Below, piece after piece: positions 13,239-25,389 of a stretch of 64,000 nt of DNA (its first letter is position 1; each line of letters starts with the position of its first letter). The stretch covers positions 124,001 through 188,000 of the forward strand of contig JAUIRK010000123.1 of the NCBI GenBank assembly GCA_030549495.1, given 5' to 3'. A program made the translations under genes and the position numbers. The notes beneath the pieces were generated by a model, which was given only the letters and a program-made list of their open reading frames with translations, made no database searches and was not told the origin of the DNA. The stretch is from Nectonema munidae (taxonomy: Eukaryota > Nematomorpha > Nectonematoida > Nectonematidae).

Positions 13239-13517
13239 TTATCCAAAAAGTGGTGTAGCCATCCACGTTCCCCACTGTTCATAAGGTCCGAACCAGATTT
13301 TCTCGTGTCCATTATTATAATAGAAGGAAGAAGGAATATATTTACAAGTTTGGTTCCTCCCACACAAAAAGAAGTAATCACCGCATGGAATGTAAGGCGG
13401 CTGGAATAAAGAAGAGGAAATGATACGAATTGTAGGATGCTTGCAAGGCTCCCAGCAACCTCTTAGTAACACGCGATAGAAACTTAAGCACGGTAGAATG
13501 CGTAGTAACACTACACG
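13239..13517 (-). CDS. Candidate terminal exon encoding a six-cysteine segment
   Basis: On the minus strand a good acceptor (TTTTTCATTTCTCACAAAAG) opens a 93-codon frame ending in TAA. It is clearly richer in GC than the surrounding DNA. The peptide has six Cys: LPC, then GCWEPC, then IPCGDYFFLC and NQTC, plus Trp- and Tyr-rich flanks (IWFGPYEQWGTWMATP). Even Cys number and an NQT glycosylation site suggest an extracellular domain with three disulfides. I recognise no family. An AATAAA hexamer lies about 75 nt downstream. It is divergent from the nAChR gene, 2 kb away. It could be a chance open frame. Confidence 0.35.
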   Translation of the reverse strand, partial: RVVLLRILPCLSFYRVLLRGCWEPCKHPTIRIISSSLFQPPYIPCGDYFFLCGRNQTCKYIPSSFYYNNGHEKIWFGPYEQWGTWMATPLFG

Positions 13518-15505
13518 CTTTTGTGAGAAATGAAAAAATATTTCATAAAGATAATAATTCTTTTAAAACACATGAAGAACTATTTGAAGTGGTGCACTTT
13601 ATATATTGATAGTTAGTTGGAAATATGATTTATATGAGTAGCGGATATGGAAAGTCGGCACAGGTTGCATGTGCCATATCTCCCGCTCCCAGTGGAATTT
13701 TATTTTAGTCATATAAAACTTTGAAACTTCGACAAATTTTTCCAAATAAATAAAAATTAATTACATTTTACTTTACAATTTTTTTATTGATTTTTTTACG
13801 ATTTAAATGGAATTTTGCAAATGCGTTCGACATTTCTGAAACGTGTTTTTAGCGTGAAAAGAGCATGTGTGCTTTACGACGATAACTACTAAAAGTGTAT
13901 CATCTCTTATATTTGACAGACACTGAAAGAGACAGGCCAATTCATCTCAAACACACTGGCAAACAATTTGCCATGACAAACCTTAGCAAAATCATTATTC
14001 CAAACACTTAATATGAATAAATAGCCTATATTTTATTTTATTAAATATGCATTTTCTTTAGTAGAGAAAATTGAAGTTAACAGTGATTGACGGTGCCAGT
14101 CAAATATACAAACTTTGATTGAATATGTAAGTTAAGAAACGCATATTCAATAAACTAATAAAGATTGATGATAATTTAATAAATCTACTTCAAAGCATTT
14201 TTTGGGAAAAGTGATAGGAAGAAAGAAAAGGACTAAATCAAATATCTAATTCTCTATATTAGATCATCTATTTTTAAGATTAGTTAATAAAAAGTTTTTT
14301 ATGTTTCAATCGTAGTTAATCGTGTGACACTTATTAATTTTATATTATCCAATTTTTTTTTGTAAATTTATTATTTAAACACATCAAGTTTTACCACATC
14401 AATTCCCTTCGCAGTTCAATGAGTGAGGATCGTTTAATGCTCTCATTCTTCTTTTTGTTTTAAAAATTTTGATAAAGCTTACATTTATATGCTTGAAATT
14501 TGACCTGAATGTACTAGAGATTATGCTATCAAATGCATATTTAATAATATAAAATATATTAATTGTAAAAAAATACAAAAAAAAGTTTTTTTGAAAACTT
14601 TTAAAAACATGTTAATGAAATGAAATGGTGAAAATTTTTTTGAAAATAAAGACTTTTCGAGAAAGATTAAGAAAAATAATAAACACGGGTTTTGTGGATT
14701 GCGTAAAAAAGCCAGTTCCTTCAAATGCTATCCTGTGAACAAATTTCATTCAGATTTCCATTCTGTCTCAAGAAAATTCGTTCTCTCGACACAATTTCTC
14801 CTCTAAATAAATTGTTTGAAGCCAAATTTTGTCCCTGAATCGAAATTAGTTCAAAACAATCAAATTTCATATCGAATCGTCTTAATTTCAAACTAAGTGA
14901 ATAGTAATTCTGAATTTTTTTTGAAAAACGAGACCAACTTAACACCCCAATTCAATTTGTGTTAAAATTTGTTCTGAAAAAAAAGTTTATCAATAGCAAT
15001 CAGTTGTTTGCTTTATGATTTTTCATTATTTCATGGTATTTCGGCAATGTTTTGCGTTGTTTAGCCTGTCCACCACTCTCCACTGCTGCTAGCTGTATCT
15101 ATTTTAAAAATAGAAGGAAGTCTTTTTGATATTTATATAAAGATTGGACACCATGTTCTAATAATCATTACATTTAAAGCATTAGAGCCTTTTATTGCAC
15201 GAGTTCAGCATAGCATCATCATAATTAACTAAAGTATTATCTTGATATTATCTATCATCAATCCATTCCAATACAAACAAATATATGTATGTGTGTATGT
15301 GTAGATGTTTGTATATCGCAAATCAATAACATTCCATCCAATCTGTGAGAGATAGCGATAATTTTGAAAGTATGAAATAATGTTATTTTTGAATGAGGAT
15401 TATTCTAATCAATTTCATTGTTAAAAGTTTTAAACTGTTTTGTTTGAAATATCGTAATTGGTGTTGCGTTGCTCAGAAGATGACTTCCTCACATAAATGA
15501 ACTAG
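13518..15505. other. Region upstream of the receptor gene, no feature called
   Basis: AT-rich. It should contain the promoter of the nAChR gene and upstream parts of the minus-strand candidate gene, but I see no defensible TATA/initiator pair or exon. Confidence 0.4.
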
Positions 15506-15529
15506 GCCAACTACTCCCTTGCCTTTTCT

Positions 15530-15775
15530 ATGCGCGCACGTAATGTGTATGCCATGCGTGATAAAGGATTTTCCCTCTTCTCCTGGCTTCCACACTTTTT
15601 CCATTCCGCTTCCCTCATTGCCCAACTGTTTCTCGTTGTTTCCGGGGATGAAGTTACGGAGAAGTTGTTGAATACTTTGTTTTCTGATTACGAAAAAACC
15701 ATACGACCTGTTGAAAATCACGATGAACTCGTCAAAGTTGGTTTCGGCTTGAAGTTAACCAAGATTTTGGATGTC
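15530..15775 (+). CDS. nAChR exon 1: signal peptide and start of the ligand-binding domain
   Basis: The frame opens after a stop at 15503-15505. The first Met is at 15530, and a second Met at 15554 (MRDKGF) is also possible. A hydrophobic stretch (FSLFSWLPHFFHSASLIAQL, about residues 14-33) fits a signal peptide and is followed by the typical N-terminal helix, EKLLNTLFSDYEKTIRPV. The segment LVKVGFGLKLTKILDV matches the first beta strand of nAChR subunits, which commonly ends at this exact splice point. The exon ends in phase 0 at a GTAAG donor. Most nAChR genes split the signal peptide and this region into two exons, so the intron may have been lost here or an upstream non-coding exon may exist. 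Confidence 0.85.
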
Positions 15776-17534
15776 GTAAGTTTTTTACTCTAATTTATAC
15801 TGAAAAAAGATAGGGTGTTTGGTGCATGGCTTCTTAGTTAAATCCACTCAAATCTTTTTTGAGCTTAATATATTTAAATCCTTGAATTTAAACAATTTTT
15901 CTTCTTTTGAAAGTTTTGTTAAAAAATGAAATTTGGGCGGTTCACTTGCTTTTTAGTTTAATCCACTGCAATCATCTTTTTTCAAATCCTACCAAATATC
16001 ACTGAATGTTTTAAAATTCACTTGCAAAATATCACTATGACATTTCATAATCAGTAGGATGGCCTATGAGACGAGGGTCCAGCTCGAACATTGTTTCTGG
16101 ACCTTGAACCATCGATGTTCTCTCTCACTTAAGAGCCATTTAAATGCTTGTAGAGTAGAGGCACTCAACTCAAACAAAAACGCGTTGTTATATGTAGATT
16201 AAAGTGTTTCACATGTGCTTTCAAGCATTCATTAAGTTTGGCTGCCAGTTATAAATCCTTATTTAACTTAAACATATGGTGCGTACTGCTAAACATGCAA
16301 CTGATTTAAAAAAAATACGCCCGTGTAATGTCTCTAAAAGCAACAAGAAGGTCAATAATTTTGTTAGCATTATCAATTCGTTGAAATTATTTTTAATGAA
16401 ATGTAATACTGCCAAATGATCAATTCAGTGATTCAACTTCACTATGAAGCTGTCTCATCTTGAAATATGCTCACAAACACAGTGTATGCTTATTTTTTGC
16501 TATTAGAGGTGTGCGTGCCATTGTTAAATTAGTCCGCAGCAACACTTGGCCCGCTTGCCATAGGAACCCGATGCCTGTTTCATAGGATCAAAAAATGATC
16601 ACTTGCTCATGTTCGATGGCACTTGTCAATAATAATAAAATATTAATTTAGCCTGTTTTTTTTAATTTCAAAATATTTTTGCAAGTCTTAACGCCTCCAA
16701 ATTGTTTTTCTGCTGCCTTAAAAATTTCTCTTCGAGGCCCTGGACGTTCCATTAGTTAAGGGACATGAATACTTTGTCAGGTGAGGTTTCTGTAAAATAA
16801 ATTTTTTGTCAAAAGTCGTTTGAGTGAATGAGAAACCAACTGACTAAAAAGTATAGAGCTAAACTACCCTTAACCAAATATAATAAATAATAATAATAAA
16901 AACTAAATTTTACATGAAAAAAGTTCATTCAAGTTGATTCAATGGATGATGCGCAAAACCAAAAAGGTGATGTAACTAAAAACAGCGTTGACGGCGGAGA
17001 GGTAAAATGTCCTCAGATGCTGACTGTAAATTCCTAAAAATTTAAAATATTTAACCCAACTCTTACTTCTGACTTGGACTAAAAAATGTAAAAAATAATG
17101 CCCAAACTAAACTTAATTTATTCATTGAAATAAAAAACTACTTGATAAAGTAGGCAAAAACATAAAGAGAGTAGAAAAACTATTCACTTTTGACAAGATT
17201 GAAAAACTTTTTGAGATTTTTAACATCTTTTGACGTTATGAATATAAATTGGGGTTTCCCTTTTAATTAATGAGAAGGTAGTAAAATAAGATAAACGTAT
17301 TATACCGTATTTGCGAGTGATTATGACGTCTGACGCATAAGAAGAATTGAAATGTTAACTTCCAAAGGTGCGAACTTTATTGTACTTTTGCTAATCAGCA
17401 AGTTAACAAAAACAAAATAAATGAATTTCATTAGTTTGTTATAAAATAGATTAAAAAATTGAATTAAAAAATTCCATGTATTACAATTGTAACACAAATG
17501 TTAGGCGCATACGTTTTTCGTACTTCATCTAATC

Positions 17535-19405
17535 CAGGGTTGTCCAAACCGCGGCCCGCGGGCCGCATGCGGCCCGCGACCCCCTTCAATGCGGCCCGCG
17601 GTCTTTTCTAGAAAACCTTTGAAAATTAGTATTATTTAGACATTTATTGAGTTACTTTGAAAAAAGTTGTTTCTTCCTAAACTTTATTTAAATTTGAATT
17701 GGAATATTATTTAATCTTATATAATTTTAGTTTATATAATATATTTATTTTTCTCTCGCTCTTGATGAAAGCACAGATATAAGGGATGTCAGTCAGTTGA
17801 TTATTTTTGTTAGAAGTATTGATTCACAGTTTAATGTCAGTGAGGAGTTACTCGGCTTAATCCCACTTTTTACCACTACGAAAGGATCTGATGTTTATGA
17901 AGCGCTAAATTCTTTAGTGAGCGAATATGGGGGCTTTCAGAAATGCTCTTGCATTGTTACAGATGGTGCCAAATCAATGACTGGAGCTAAAAGGGGGCTG
18001 AAAGCGTACTTGAGAGATGCTGGAGTTGACTGCCCAATGTTTCATTGCATTATTCATCAAGAATCGTTATCTAGTCGCTGTATACGTTTATCTGATGTAA
18101 TGCAGCATGTATTCAAAATTATTAATTTCATTAGAGGCGGTAATAAAGCGTTGAGACATCGTCTATTTGTTGATTTCTTGAGAGATTTAGATACAGAATT
18201 TTCTGACGTTTCACTCCATTCTACTGTTCGTTGGCTCAGTGCTGGGAAATGTCTGCAGCAGTTCTTCAGTCTGCGTAATGAGATTCTAAACTTTTTAGAA
18301 GAACTGAGTGTAGACACTGATGGGTTTAAAGGTTTATTGAAAGACGTCAACTTTCTGAAAGGTCTAGCATTCCTCACTGATATTACTCAGCATCTGAATA
18401 CGCTCAATTTAAATTTACAGGGTAAGAATCAAACAATCTCTTCTCTGTATGGTTTCGTAGATGGCTTCCGCAACAAATTATGCCTCTTCAAAAGTAATCT
18501 GCAAAGTAACATTCTACTTCACTTTCCAAGTTGTGATGTTATTTCTAGAGAAATAGAGGACAATAACTTCTGCTGCTTTGTTGAAACTCTTGATACCCTG
18601 ATTGAAGACTTCAACAAGCGATTTAAAGATTTTCAGCGCCTTGAGAAAAACTTCAATGTATTCAATGCTCCGCTGACTATTAATATATCAGAAGCCGATG
18701 AAGATTTGCAGCTTGAGTTGTGTGACTTGCAAAGAGACCGGTTTTTATTAAGCAAAGATACACTGCCAATCACTCAATTTTGGCCTCTTCTTTCTGAACA
18801 GCATTATCCTAATTTACGCCGTTTTGGATTGCACTTGCTGTCAATGTTTGGAAGTACCTACCTTTGTGAAGCAGCATTTTCCGCAATGAAGTCGGTTAAA
18901 TCCAAAGAGAGGAATCTACTTAATCAAACATCTCTCGAAGCCTGCCTTCGTTTAGCCTTAACCTCAGTTGACATTGACACAAAGGAGCTAATTTCCAAAA
19001 TGCAGGCACACCCATCCCACTGAATTTTAATTAAACTGTATGTTGTTTTTATTAAAAAATTTATTAATAAAAATGCTTCCTTAATATACTTCTTTAAATA
19101 TTTTTTACGAATATATTTAAGGTTTGATTCTTAATCATACTTGTCAATTATTTTTAAGGTTTCCTAGTCTACTAACGTTTCTCAAAATTTCCACTCTTTC
19201 TTATTCGTAATATTCACATCTTAGCTTCTTTAATACCCGGCAATATTTTTTATGATAAATATAAAGGTTCATTTACATGTACATGTTTTACTTTACATCT
19301 GGTATGGTAAGACAAGGCATATGTAGAAAAATGTAAACTGCGGCCCGCAATCTACTTTCCTTTGCCGAATGCGGCCCGCGTCCCCATAAAGTTTGGACAA
19401 CCCTG
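17535..19405 (+). mobile_element. hAT transposon, Charlie/GTF2IRD2-like, N-terminally deleted
   Basis: The termini are CAGGGTTGTCCAAAC and its inverted complement GTTTGGACAACCCTG, 15 bp and perfect. The target duplication ATCTAATC (17527-17534 and 19406-19413) is also perfect, which points to a fairly recent insertion. GC-rich CGGCCCGC motifs cluster just inside both ends and stand out from the AT-rich host. The element is 1871 bp and lies in the first intron of the receptor gene. Confidence 0.95.
17740..19023 (+). CDS. hAT transposase, C-terminal two-thirds, open frame
   Basis: The frame is open from 17740 and reads FSLALDESTDIRDVSQL, so the catalytic first Asp (LDESTD) is present. It continues through IVTDGAKSMTGAKRG, with the second Asp, then FHCIIHQESL and VRWLSAGKCLQQFF, and ends with YLCEAAFSAMKSVKSKERN, the hAT dimerisation block. 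It resembles GTF2IRD2/EPM2AIP1-type hAT proteins. The BED finger and the start are missing because the element lost its N-terminal part, and no ATG heads the frame. The remaining ~427 codons contain no stop. Likely non-autonomous, although translation from an internal start cannot be excluded. Confidence 0.88.
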   Translation, partial: YIYFSLALDESTDIRDVSQLIIFVRSIDSQFNVSEELLGLIPLFTTTKGSDVYEALNSLVSEYGGFQKCSCIVTDGAKSMTGAKRGLKAYLRDAGVDCPMFHCIIHQESLSSRCIRLSDVMQHVFKIINFIRGGNKALRHRLFVDFLRDLDTEFSDVSLHSTVRWLSAGKCLQQFFSLRNEILNFLEELSVDTDGFKGLLKDVNFLKGLAFLTDITQHLNTLNLNLQGKNQTISSLYGFVDGFRNKLCLFKSNLQSNILLHFPSCDVISREIEDNNFCCFVETLDTLIEDFNKRFKDFQRLEKNFNVFNAPLTINISEADEDLQLELCDLQRDRFLLSKDTLPITQFWPLLSEQHYPNLRRFGLHLLSMFGSTYLCEAAFSAMKSVKSKERNLLNQTSLEACLRLALTSVDIDTKELISKMQAHPSH

Positions 19406-21984
19406 ATCTAATCCATACGACTTGTGTGGGATCAACCAAGAAAAAAAATCGAAATATGTTAATTTACAAAATTTTTGCTAATTTACCTAAATGCTGAAAA
19501 ATCTTTAATGTCTGGAAACATTGTGTTTTAAAATATTTCTAACTAAAAAAAAATTCAATTTAAAACTAAATTCTGTGCCTAAGACGAACATTTGCTTTGA
19601 AATTTTTATTTATTCTGAACGAATTTTCAAAAAAAAATTTATAGCGGATAATTTGTTTTAAGGAATTTTTTGTTAGATCGGATTGCATTTCCACGATTTC
19701 ATTGTCACGATCATCACGATTCCACAATTAAATACATTCAGTATCTTTCTAACAACTTATTTGGATTTTAATTTCAATTTAACAAATTCAACCAATAACC
19801 AGAAACTACAAGTTTTAAAGATATTTGTGGTCTGGCAAGAGATTGGGAAAGGATCAAAAAATCAATAAATAATATTCAACAATAAGGTATATGAAACATA
19901 CAAACTACAATATATCCCAAACTTTGTTTCAATGAAAGTAATCAGAAAAAGCAATCATGCTATTTCAAATATGCAATATTATCAAAACAAAAAATGACTA
20001 TAGATACACAGACACTGCTTTTTAGTTCAAAATGGATATAATTGAATAGACTTTTTAGCCAATAGTTTTTGGATAAAATTATTTTGATAGGTGTCAAAAT
20101 ATTTAATTGGCTACCAAAAAAAGTTAAGCGTGTGCCTAAAGTTCCCTTGAAAAAGGAAGCGAATGATAGGGGTCTTCAAAATGTTCAAATGCTTAGGGTT
20201 GTATTATGTCATTCATCATCAGCTTTACCTTTTGTTATATTGACTAACATACATATATGTGTGTGTATATATGAGATCCATCTTTTTAGGATGAAAAAAA
20301 TCAAATTTTTACAACAAAAATGTGGGTTAGACAGGTACTTTTTTAACAAACTTTTTTTAACTGATATATTATTAAAACTTATTAAACATTTTGGTTGAAT
20401 TATGTTCTTGAAGTATTCGGAAAAATACATTTTGCTTGAACAAGCATAATTCTAGGCTCTGTTTTTAAATAGAGCAGGACTTATCTTTGAACGCTAAATC
20501 TTTTAGCTCATCTCGTGTTCTTTATTTTCAAAGAAAAAGAGAAAATGAAAGGATGTATTCAAGCTATATAAGATTGAAATCTTCAAGCTGATAAACTTTT
20601 GTAATAAAAATGCTTAGAAAAAATCTCCTTAACAAAAAATTATATCAAATGGTGGAAGTAAACAAAATGAAGAAATTATGATTATAAAAAGAAGCATCTA
20701 GAAATAATGACTAATTTCTTCAATCCTAATGGCTAAGATTAATCGGAATAGTATTTTGAAACGTCATAATCAATAACAATTTATTATTCTGGATGAACAG
20801 TCAATCATGTTTTTAATGAGGACGAATTGATCAAGGAAATGATACATTCATTTCTTAGACATTTTTTTGAAATTCGATAATGGCTATATTCCAAAAGTGT
20901 GTGAAAAATAGGAATAAATTTAATGAAATTTTTTTTTATCAAATTTCTTGATATTTGCAGTAGTTCTGGCTTGCCAAGATTTATTTTAACACTGTCTGCA
21001 TTTGAAAAAAATTTGGGCTTTGGGCCATATTTTGCTTTTTACTTAATGTTATATTTTCGCATAAAACATGAACACAACATAGCTTGATAAATTAGTTATA
21101 CTAACTAATGTAAGGGGAAGATGATTGCTCCCAATAGATTAGTTAATAATAGAATAGAATAGAAGTTTGCAAATTAGTAGCCTTTTTTTGACTCGTTGAA
21201 CGGAGGCCTATTTCTCCTGACTCAAGGTATAGCAAACACCTGTTTACTAAAACATATGGCTAAGTCAGATTTTCCCCTCTATTATAGGCAGAATCTTTGA
21301 TGAAGGCATAGATAAAATGCTTCATGCGTGTTCATCAGAATAGTTTCGGATGAGATGAGTATTCTGAAGAGGAAGGATAAAAACAAATTAATGAAAAGCA
21401 GACAAACCTCCATATTTTCAACACCATATGTGACTTAGTAAAAGTGTATTTTTGAGATTTTGAAAAATAAGTAACATGTGTAAGAGGTGGTTTAAATTGT
21501 CGAACAGAATTTTTGGTCTGCCAAGTTCTAGCTAGTTTCAAAAGAGCTAGCAACAAAAGAGGTAGTACTGTTTGACTACTTTTACAAAATGGCAAACTCC
21601 ACAGACTTTAATTAATTCTTAGAATTATTTTTCCAGTTGATATATATTTTAGTAACTAAAAGCTCATTACAAAATTCGATAGGTCAGGAAGCATTTTACA
21701 CTGAGTAACTTGAACAATAAAGGAAAACATTCTTCAGTTCTCAAAAAAAATACATTTTTAAAGCTATTTGCATATTCTAAAAGAAATTTTAAGTTAATGA
21801 ACAAAGTTTGTTGCATACAACATAATTAAAACTTCTTTAGAATGCATAATATTCCACATTTTACTTTTTGGAGATAAAAAAATTTTGCTTTCTCAAAAAT
21901 TTTACTCATATACCGCACTGCGCGTAATTTTCAGACTTTTATACTGAATTGTTAAAAGAAAAATCACACGTGTATTCTCTGCTG

Positions 21985-22315
21985 ACTTTGCTTAGAGTTT
22001 CTATCTCAAGATTTCTCGACGCTCGTTTCTGGAAACTTCAAACGATTTTAAGCTTCTTGAATCTCAAGAAAATACACATGAGACTCGAGAAAATGATTCC
22101 TTTATTTTTCTATTTTTATTCCATCCAAAATAGAAAAATGTCTTAAAATTTTAAATATGATTAAAACTTCTAAACCCTCAGAATCTTTGCAGCTATCATA
22201 AAATCTTTTGATTATTATCCATAGAACCTAGAGCTTGTGAATATTGGAGAAAGTTTTCAATTGTCTTCAACCTTTTATCTCAAAAAAGATTAACTTTTAG
22301 ATTTTTTAGATGTTG
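21985..22315. repeat. Interspersed repeat family C, copy 1
   Basis: It matches 53580-53892 in the same orientation over about 320 bp, sharing AGAAAATACACA-GAGACT-GA, TTTATTTTTCTATTTTTAT, a Tn-AATATGATT-AAACTTCTAA block and CTTTTTATCTCAA. It lies in a receptor-gene intron. No coding sequence was seen. Confidence 0.72.
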
Positions 22316-24061
22316 AAAATTGAGAGTTTTATTGAACTTATAAAAAAAGATTTTCTTTACTTTTTCTCTTTCCCATATCGGTTCTTATAACTTTTGTTCA
22401 ATTTTCCAGAAAATGTGAAGAATATACAGAATGAATGATATATGAATAAATTGCATACATTTTCTCTTTTCAAACATGATGAATGAACCTAAAATGATAA
22501 CATCTACTTTCTAAAAAAACATAATATTTAAAACACAAAAGGTTTTCCAATATACGCTCTTTTCTGATCGGTGTTTCACGCTACTGAAACACTTTTCCAC
22601 TTAAAACTCAATTTTTATTGGTATTTGGGGGTATATCTGAAGGCATCAAATTGGTATTGAATTTTAAAACTTCTTTTTCCAATATAATAATTTCATGTTT
22701 TAAAAATAAACTTGTAAAAAAATTTTTTTTTTCATTTTTTCACCATAAAATAAATTTATACAAAAAATCTTGTTATACATTTAAGATTAACATGCTTATA
22801 TATTTATAACGGTTAATTAAGTTATTGATCTCTAGTCAGTAACAAATAATAAGAGAAACTGTTTTTTAATTGGCAAAGTGTGAAAGCAAGCCAGTTGTAG
22901 TAAGATTAAAATAGAGGAGGGAAGGAGTCTTTCTAGCTTTAAAGATAATATATATGTATATATGTATACGTGGATATATATGTAAATATGTCATGTATTA
23001 TATCATAAACTCTTAATTAAAATTGATTTTTCTAGCATAAATCACGCTCGATTAGTCCAATTTTACGCCATATCTTAAGTGTTCGCTATCTCCCTTATTC
23101 ATGGGTGCTGCTAACCTTTTCATCTTTCATAGGTTGAAAATGAGCTTCTCTCTCAATGCATGCATATCGATGATTGCGCATTACAAGTCTTTCACGACCA
23201 TGCAGAGATTAGTAATGAATGAAAATAGAATGGGATATGTTTACTACTTTTTCCAGATAAAAAATTTTTTTTATGGATGATATACTCTTTCCATCTAATT
23301 AAATAAGAAATAAGTCTGACTTGTTTTGTGTAGATGTATTTATTTATTAAATTTATCTACAGATAAATCCCTATCTACACAGGAATGCCAAACTTATTGA
23401 AAGCTAAAAAAAACTGAACTATTATTAATAAAAATATTTGACAGTAAAAAATTATTAACCCATAATTTCAAATTTTGAAATAAAGCATATCAAAATCACT
23501 TACTACAAAATTAATCACATCACAAACACTAATTTTAAAGTTAATCACATCAAATTCAAATAAATAAATTATTTCTCGTATCACCCCATTTTTCCGTGAT
23601 AAACACTGAATTTCCAGTGATGTGATTCAAACTTCATATCTCATTCCGTTTTATCGGTCCATTTCATATCTTGGTACTAACCCGTTGAGGAAGTGTGACA
23701 CTTCAATCTCAAGAAGTAAGATTCGCCTGTTTGAAATATATAAAAGTCCGTTTGGAATTCTTCAAAATTCGAGTCCTGAAAAAAGTATTTAAAGTTTTAA
23801 ATTTTTTCTATTATCGATAAAAACTCGTTTTTACCAAATGAACGCTATTAGTTCGACAAAATTTAATATGGATTCTTTCGTTGCAAATCAGTGGACTGAC
23901 AAGATCAGAGAGGGGAGACAAAAACGCTAAAAGTATATTTATATAAAATAACTAGAATTCGTTTATTTTCTACGCTTCTCTAACAACATTATTTGACTGA
24001 AAAAATTTTGTTCACTCTGATTTCTTAAAAATTTATATAGTATCTTTTTGTCTTTTAACAG

Positions 24062-24171
24062 GAATGGTATGACTACAAATTGAAATGGAATCATTCAAAT
24101 TTTGGAGGATTGAAGGAAATCGAAGTTCCTTCGCAAAATATTTGGCTTCCAGATATCGTCTTGTACAATAA
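24062..24171 (+). CDS. nAChR 110-nt exon: loops D and A of the ligand site
   Basis: The acceptor is TTTTAACAG and the donor GTATGA. The exon is 110 nt, the size of the corresponding exon in many animal nAChR genes. It reads [16 protein letters not shown] followed by a segment ending [10 protein letters not shown]. The first Trp is the loop D aromatic, WLPD is the conserved loop A motif, and the Tyr of VLYN is the loop A aromatic. NHS is a potential N-glycosylation site. The exon starts in phase 0 and ends two bases into an Asn codon that is completed by the first base of the next exon. Confidence 0.93.
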
Positions 24172-25389
24172 GTATGATTTAGACACAATTATCTCAATCT
24201 GTCCAGTATTTGGTTTTGAAAGCACACATTTAACCTGTTCACAAGTAGAAAACCACTAGCGATATGGAAAAAACCGGACTTATTATAATTTCAAAAAGGT
24301 AGACTCAGTCCGGGCCTGCTTTTGAGTGATTGCAAAAACAATTGAAATGCAAAAGTAGGAAATATAACAAAAAATGAACAAGAAACTAAAAAGGAAGAAA
24401 GCTGAGAAAAGAACATATGGGGGCAAATCTATTACTATTATTATCTTTGCTTAATTCTTATCATCCGAAGACAAAACCGATCATTGCATTTGCCATGATA
24501 TTTTATCATTTACATCAACATTAAAGAGGAAAAAGAAGATGTATGCAGAAGATTTGTGTGCACAAGAAGTTTTTGTCAGACTTGATATCAACTATCCCAT
24601 TCAAAATATGAACTTGAAACTAGTCATGAACACAATTTTTGTTCGAATGCAGAAATAATTAAGAACAATTTTGGAGAAAATGCCCATTTTTATTCTAAAA
24701 ACAGAGTCAATTAATCATATTTGATGATCGATTTTTTTACTACTCTTTTGTAATTATAAAATGGGTGAATGAAAAGTCGAATGGTTTCCATATCTATCGT
24801 TGTGAGCATTGTAATATACAAAAGCATTGTGAATCAATGCCCATTTGAAGTATTTTCATAAAATCAAACTAAACCTTTTTAAACTATGCCCAAACTTGAA
24901 AGGTAGTTGGAGGGAGGGGGTGATTGTTCAATCTAAAACTTGAAAAGTTCAATTTAGAACTTAAAAAAGACATTTTAGAACTATAAAAACAAGTTATAAA
25001 TTTAAAAGACGATTTTGAAGTAAAGATAATATATTAAATTCCATTTAAAAATGGAAATAGAAGAAAAAGAACAAAAAGAAGAAGATTTATTTTGCAAAAA
25101 AATAATATAGCAAAATATTATCTATAATAATATAAAGATTGCAAGCGAATCGAGTATAACATTTTTTCGCATTTTTCGACTTAGCTAAAATTTTTATACG
25201 ATGAAAGGGGGTTTTGAAATTTTTTTTATCCACATCTACCTTATTTTGGTTTCTGAGTTTGATGGTGATAGTGGCGTGATCCCAAATTGAGGTCAATGAC
25301 CCGAGTCAGATAATTAAATTTTGCGATTTTCGTGTTAGGACTTTTTTTATAAAAATTTTTTTTATGCAAATAAAGTAGACATATGTATG

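Larger units (their letters stand above)
15776..24061 (+). other. First receptor intron
   Basis: About 8.3 kb holding the Charlie-like hAT and repeat family C. The ~45-nt exon expected here (DEKNQ...TTN-x-WL type) was sought by eye in plus-strand frames and not found. Confidence 0.6.

Noticed and set aside
23133-23222. Possible exon (VENELLSQCMHIDD...) after a CATAG in the first receptor intron
   Set aside because: It is not 45 nt and has no similarity to the DEKNQ-type exon expected there; no good donor follows.
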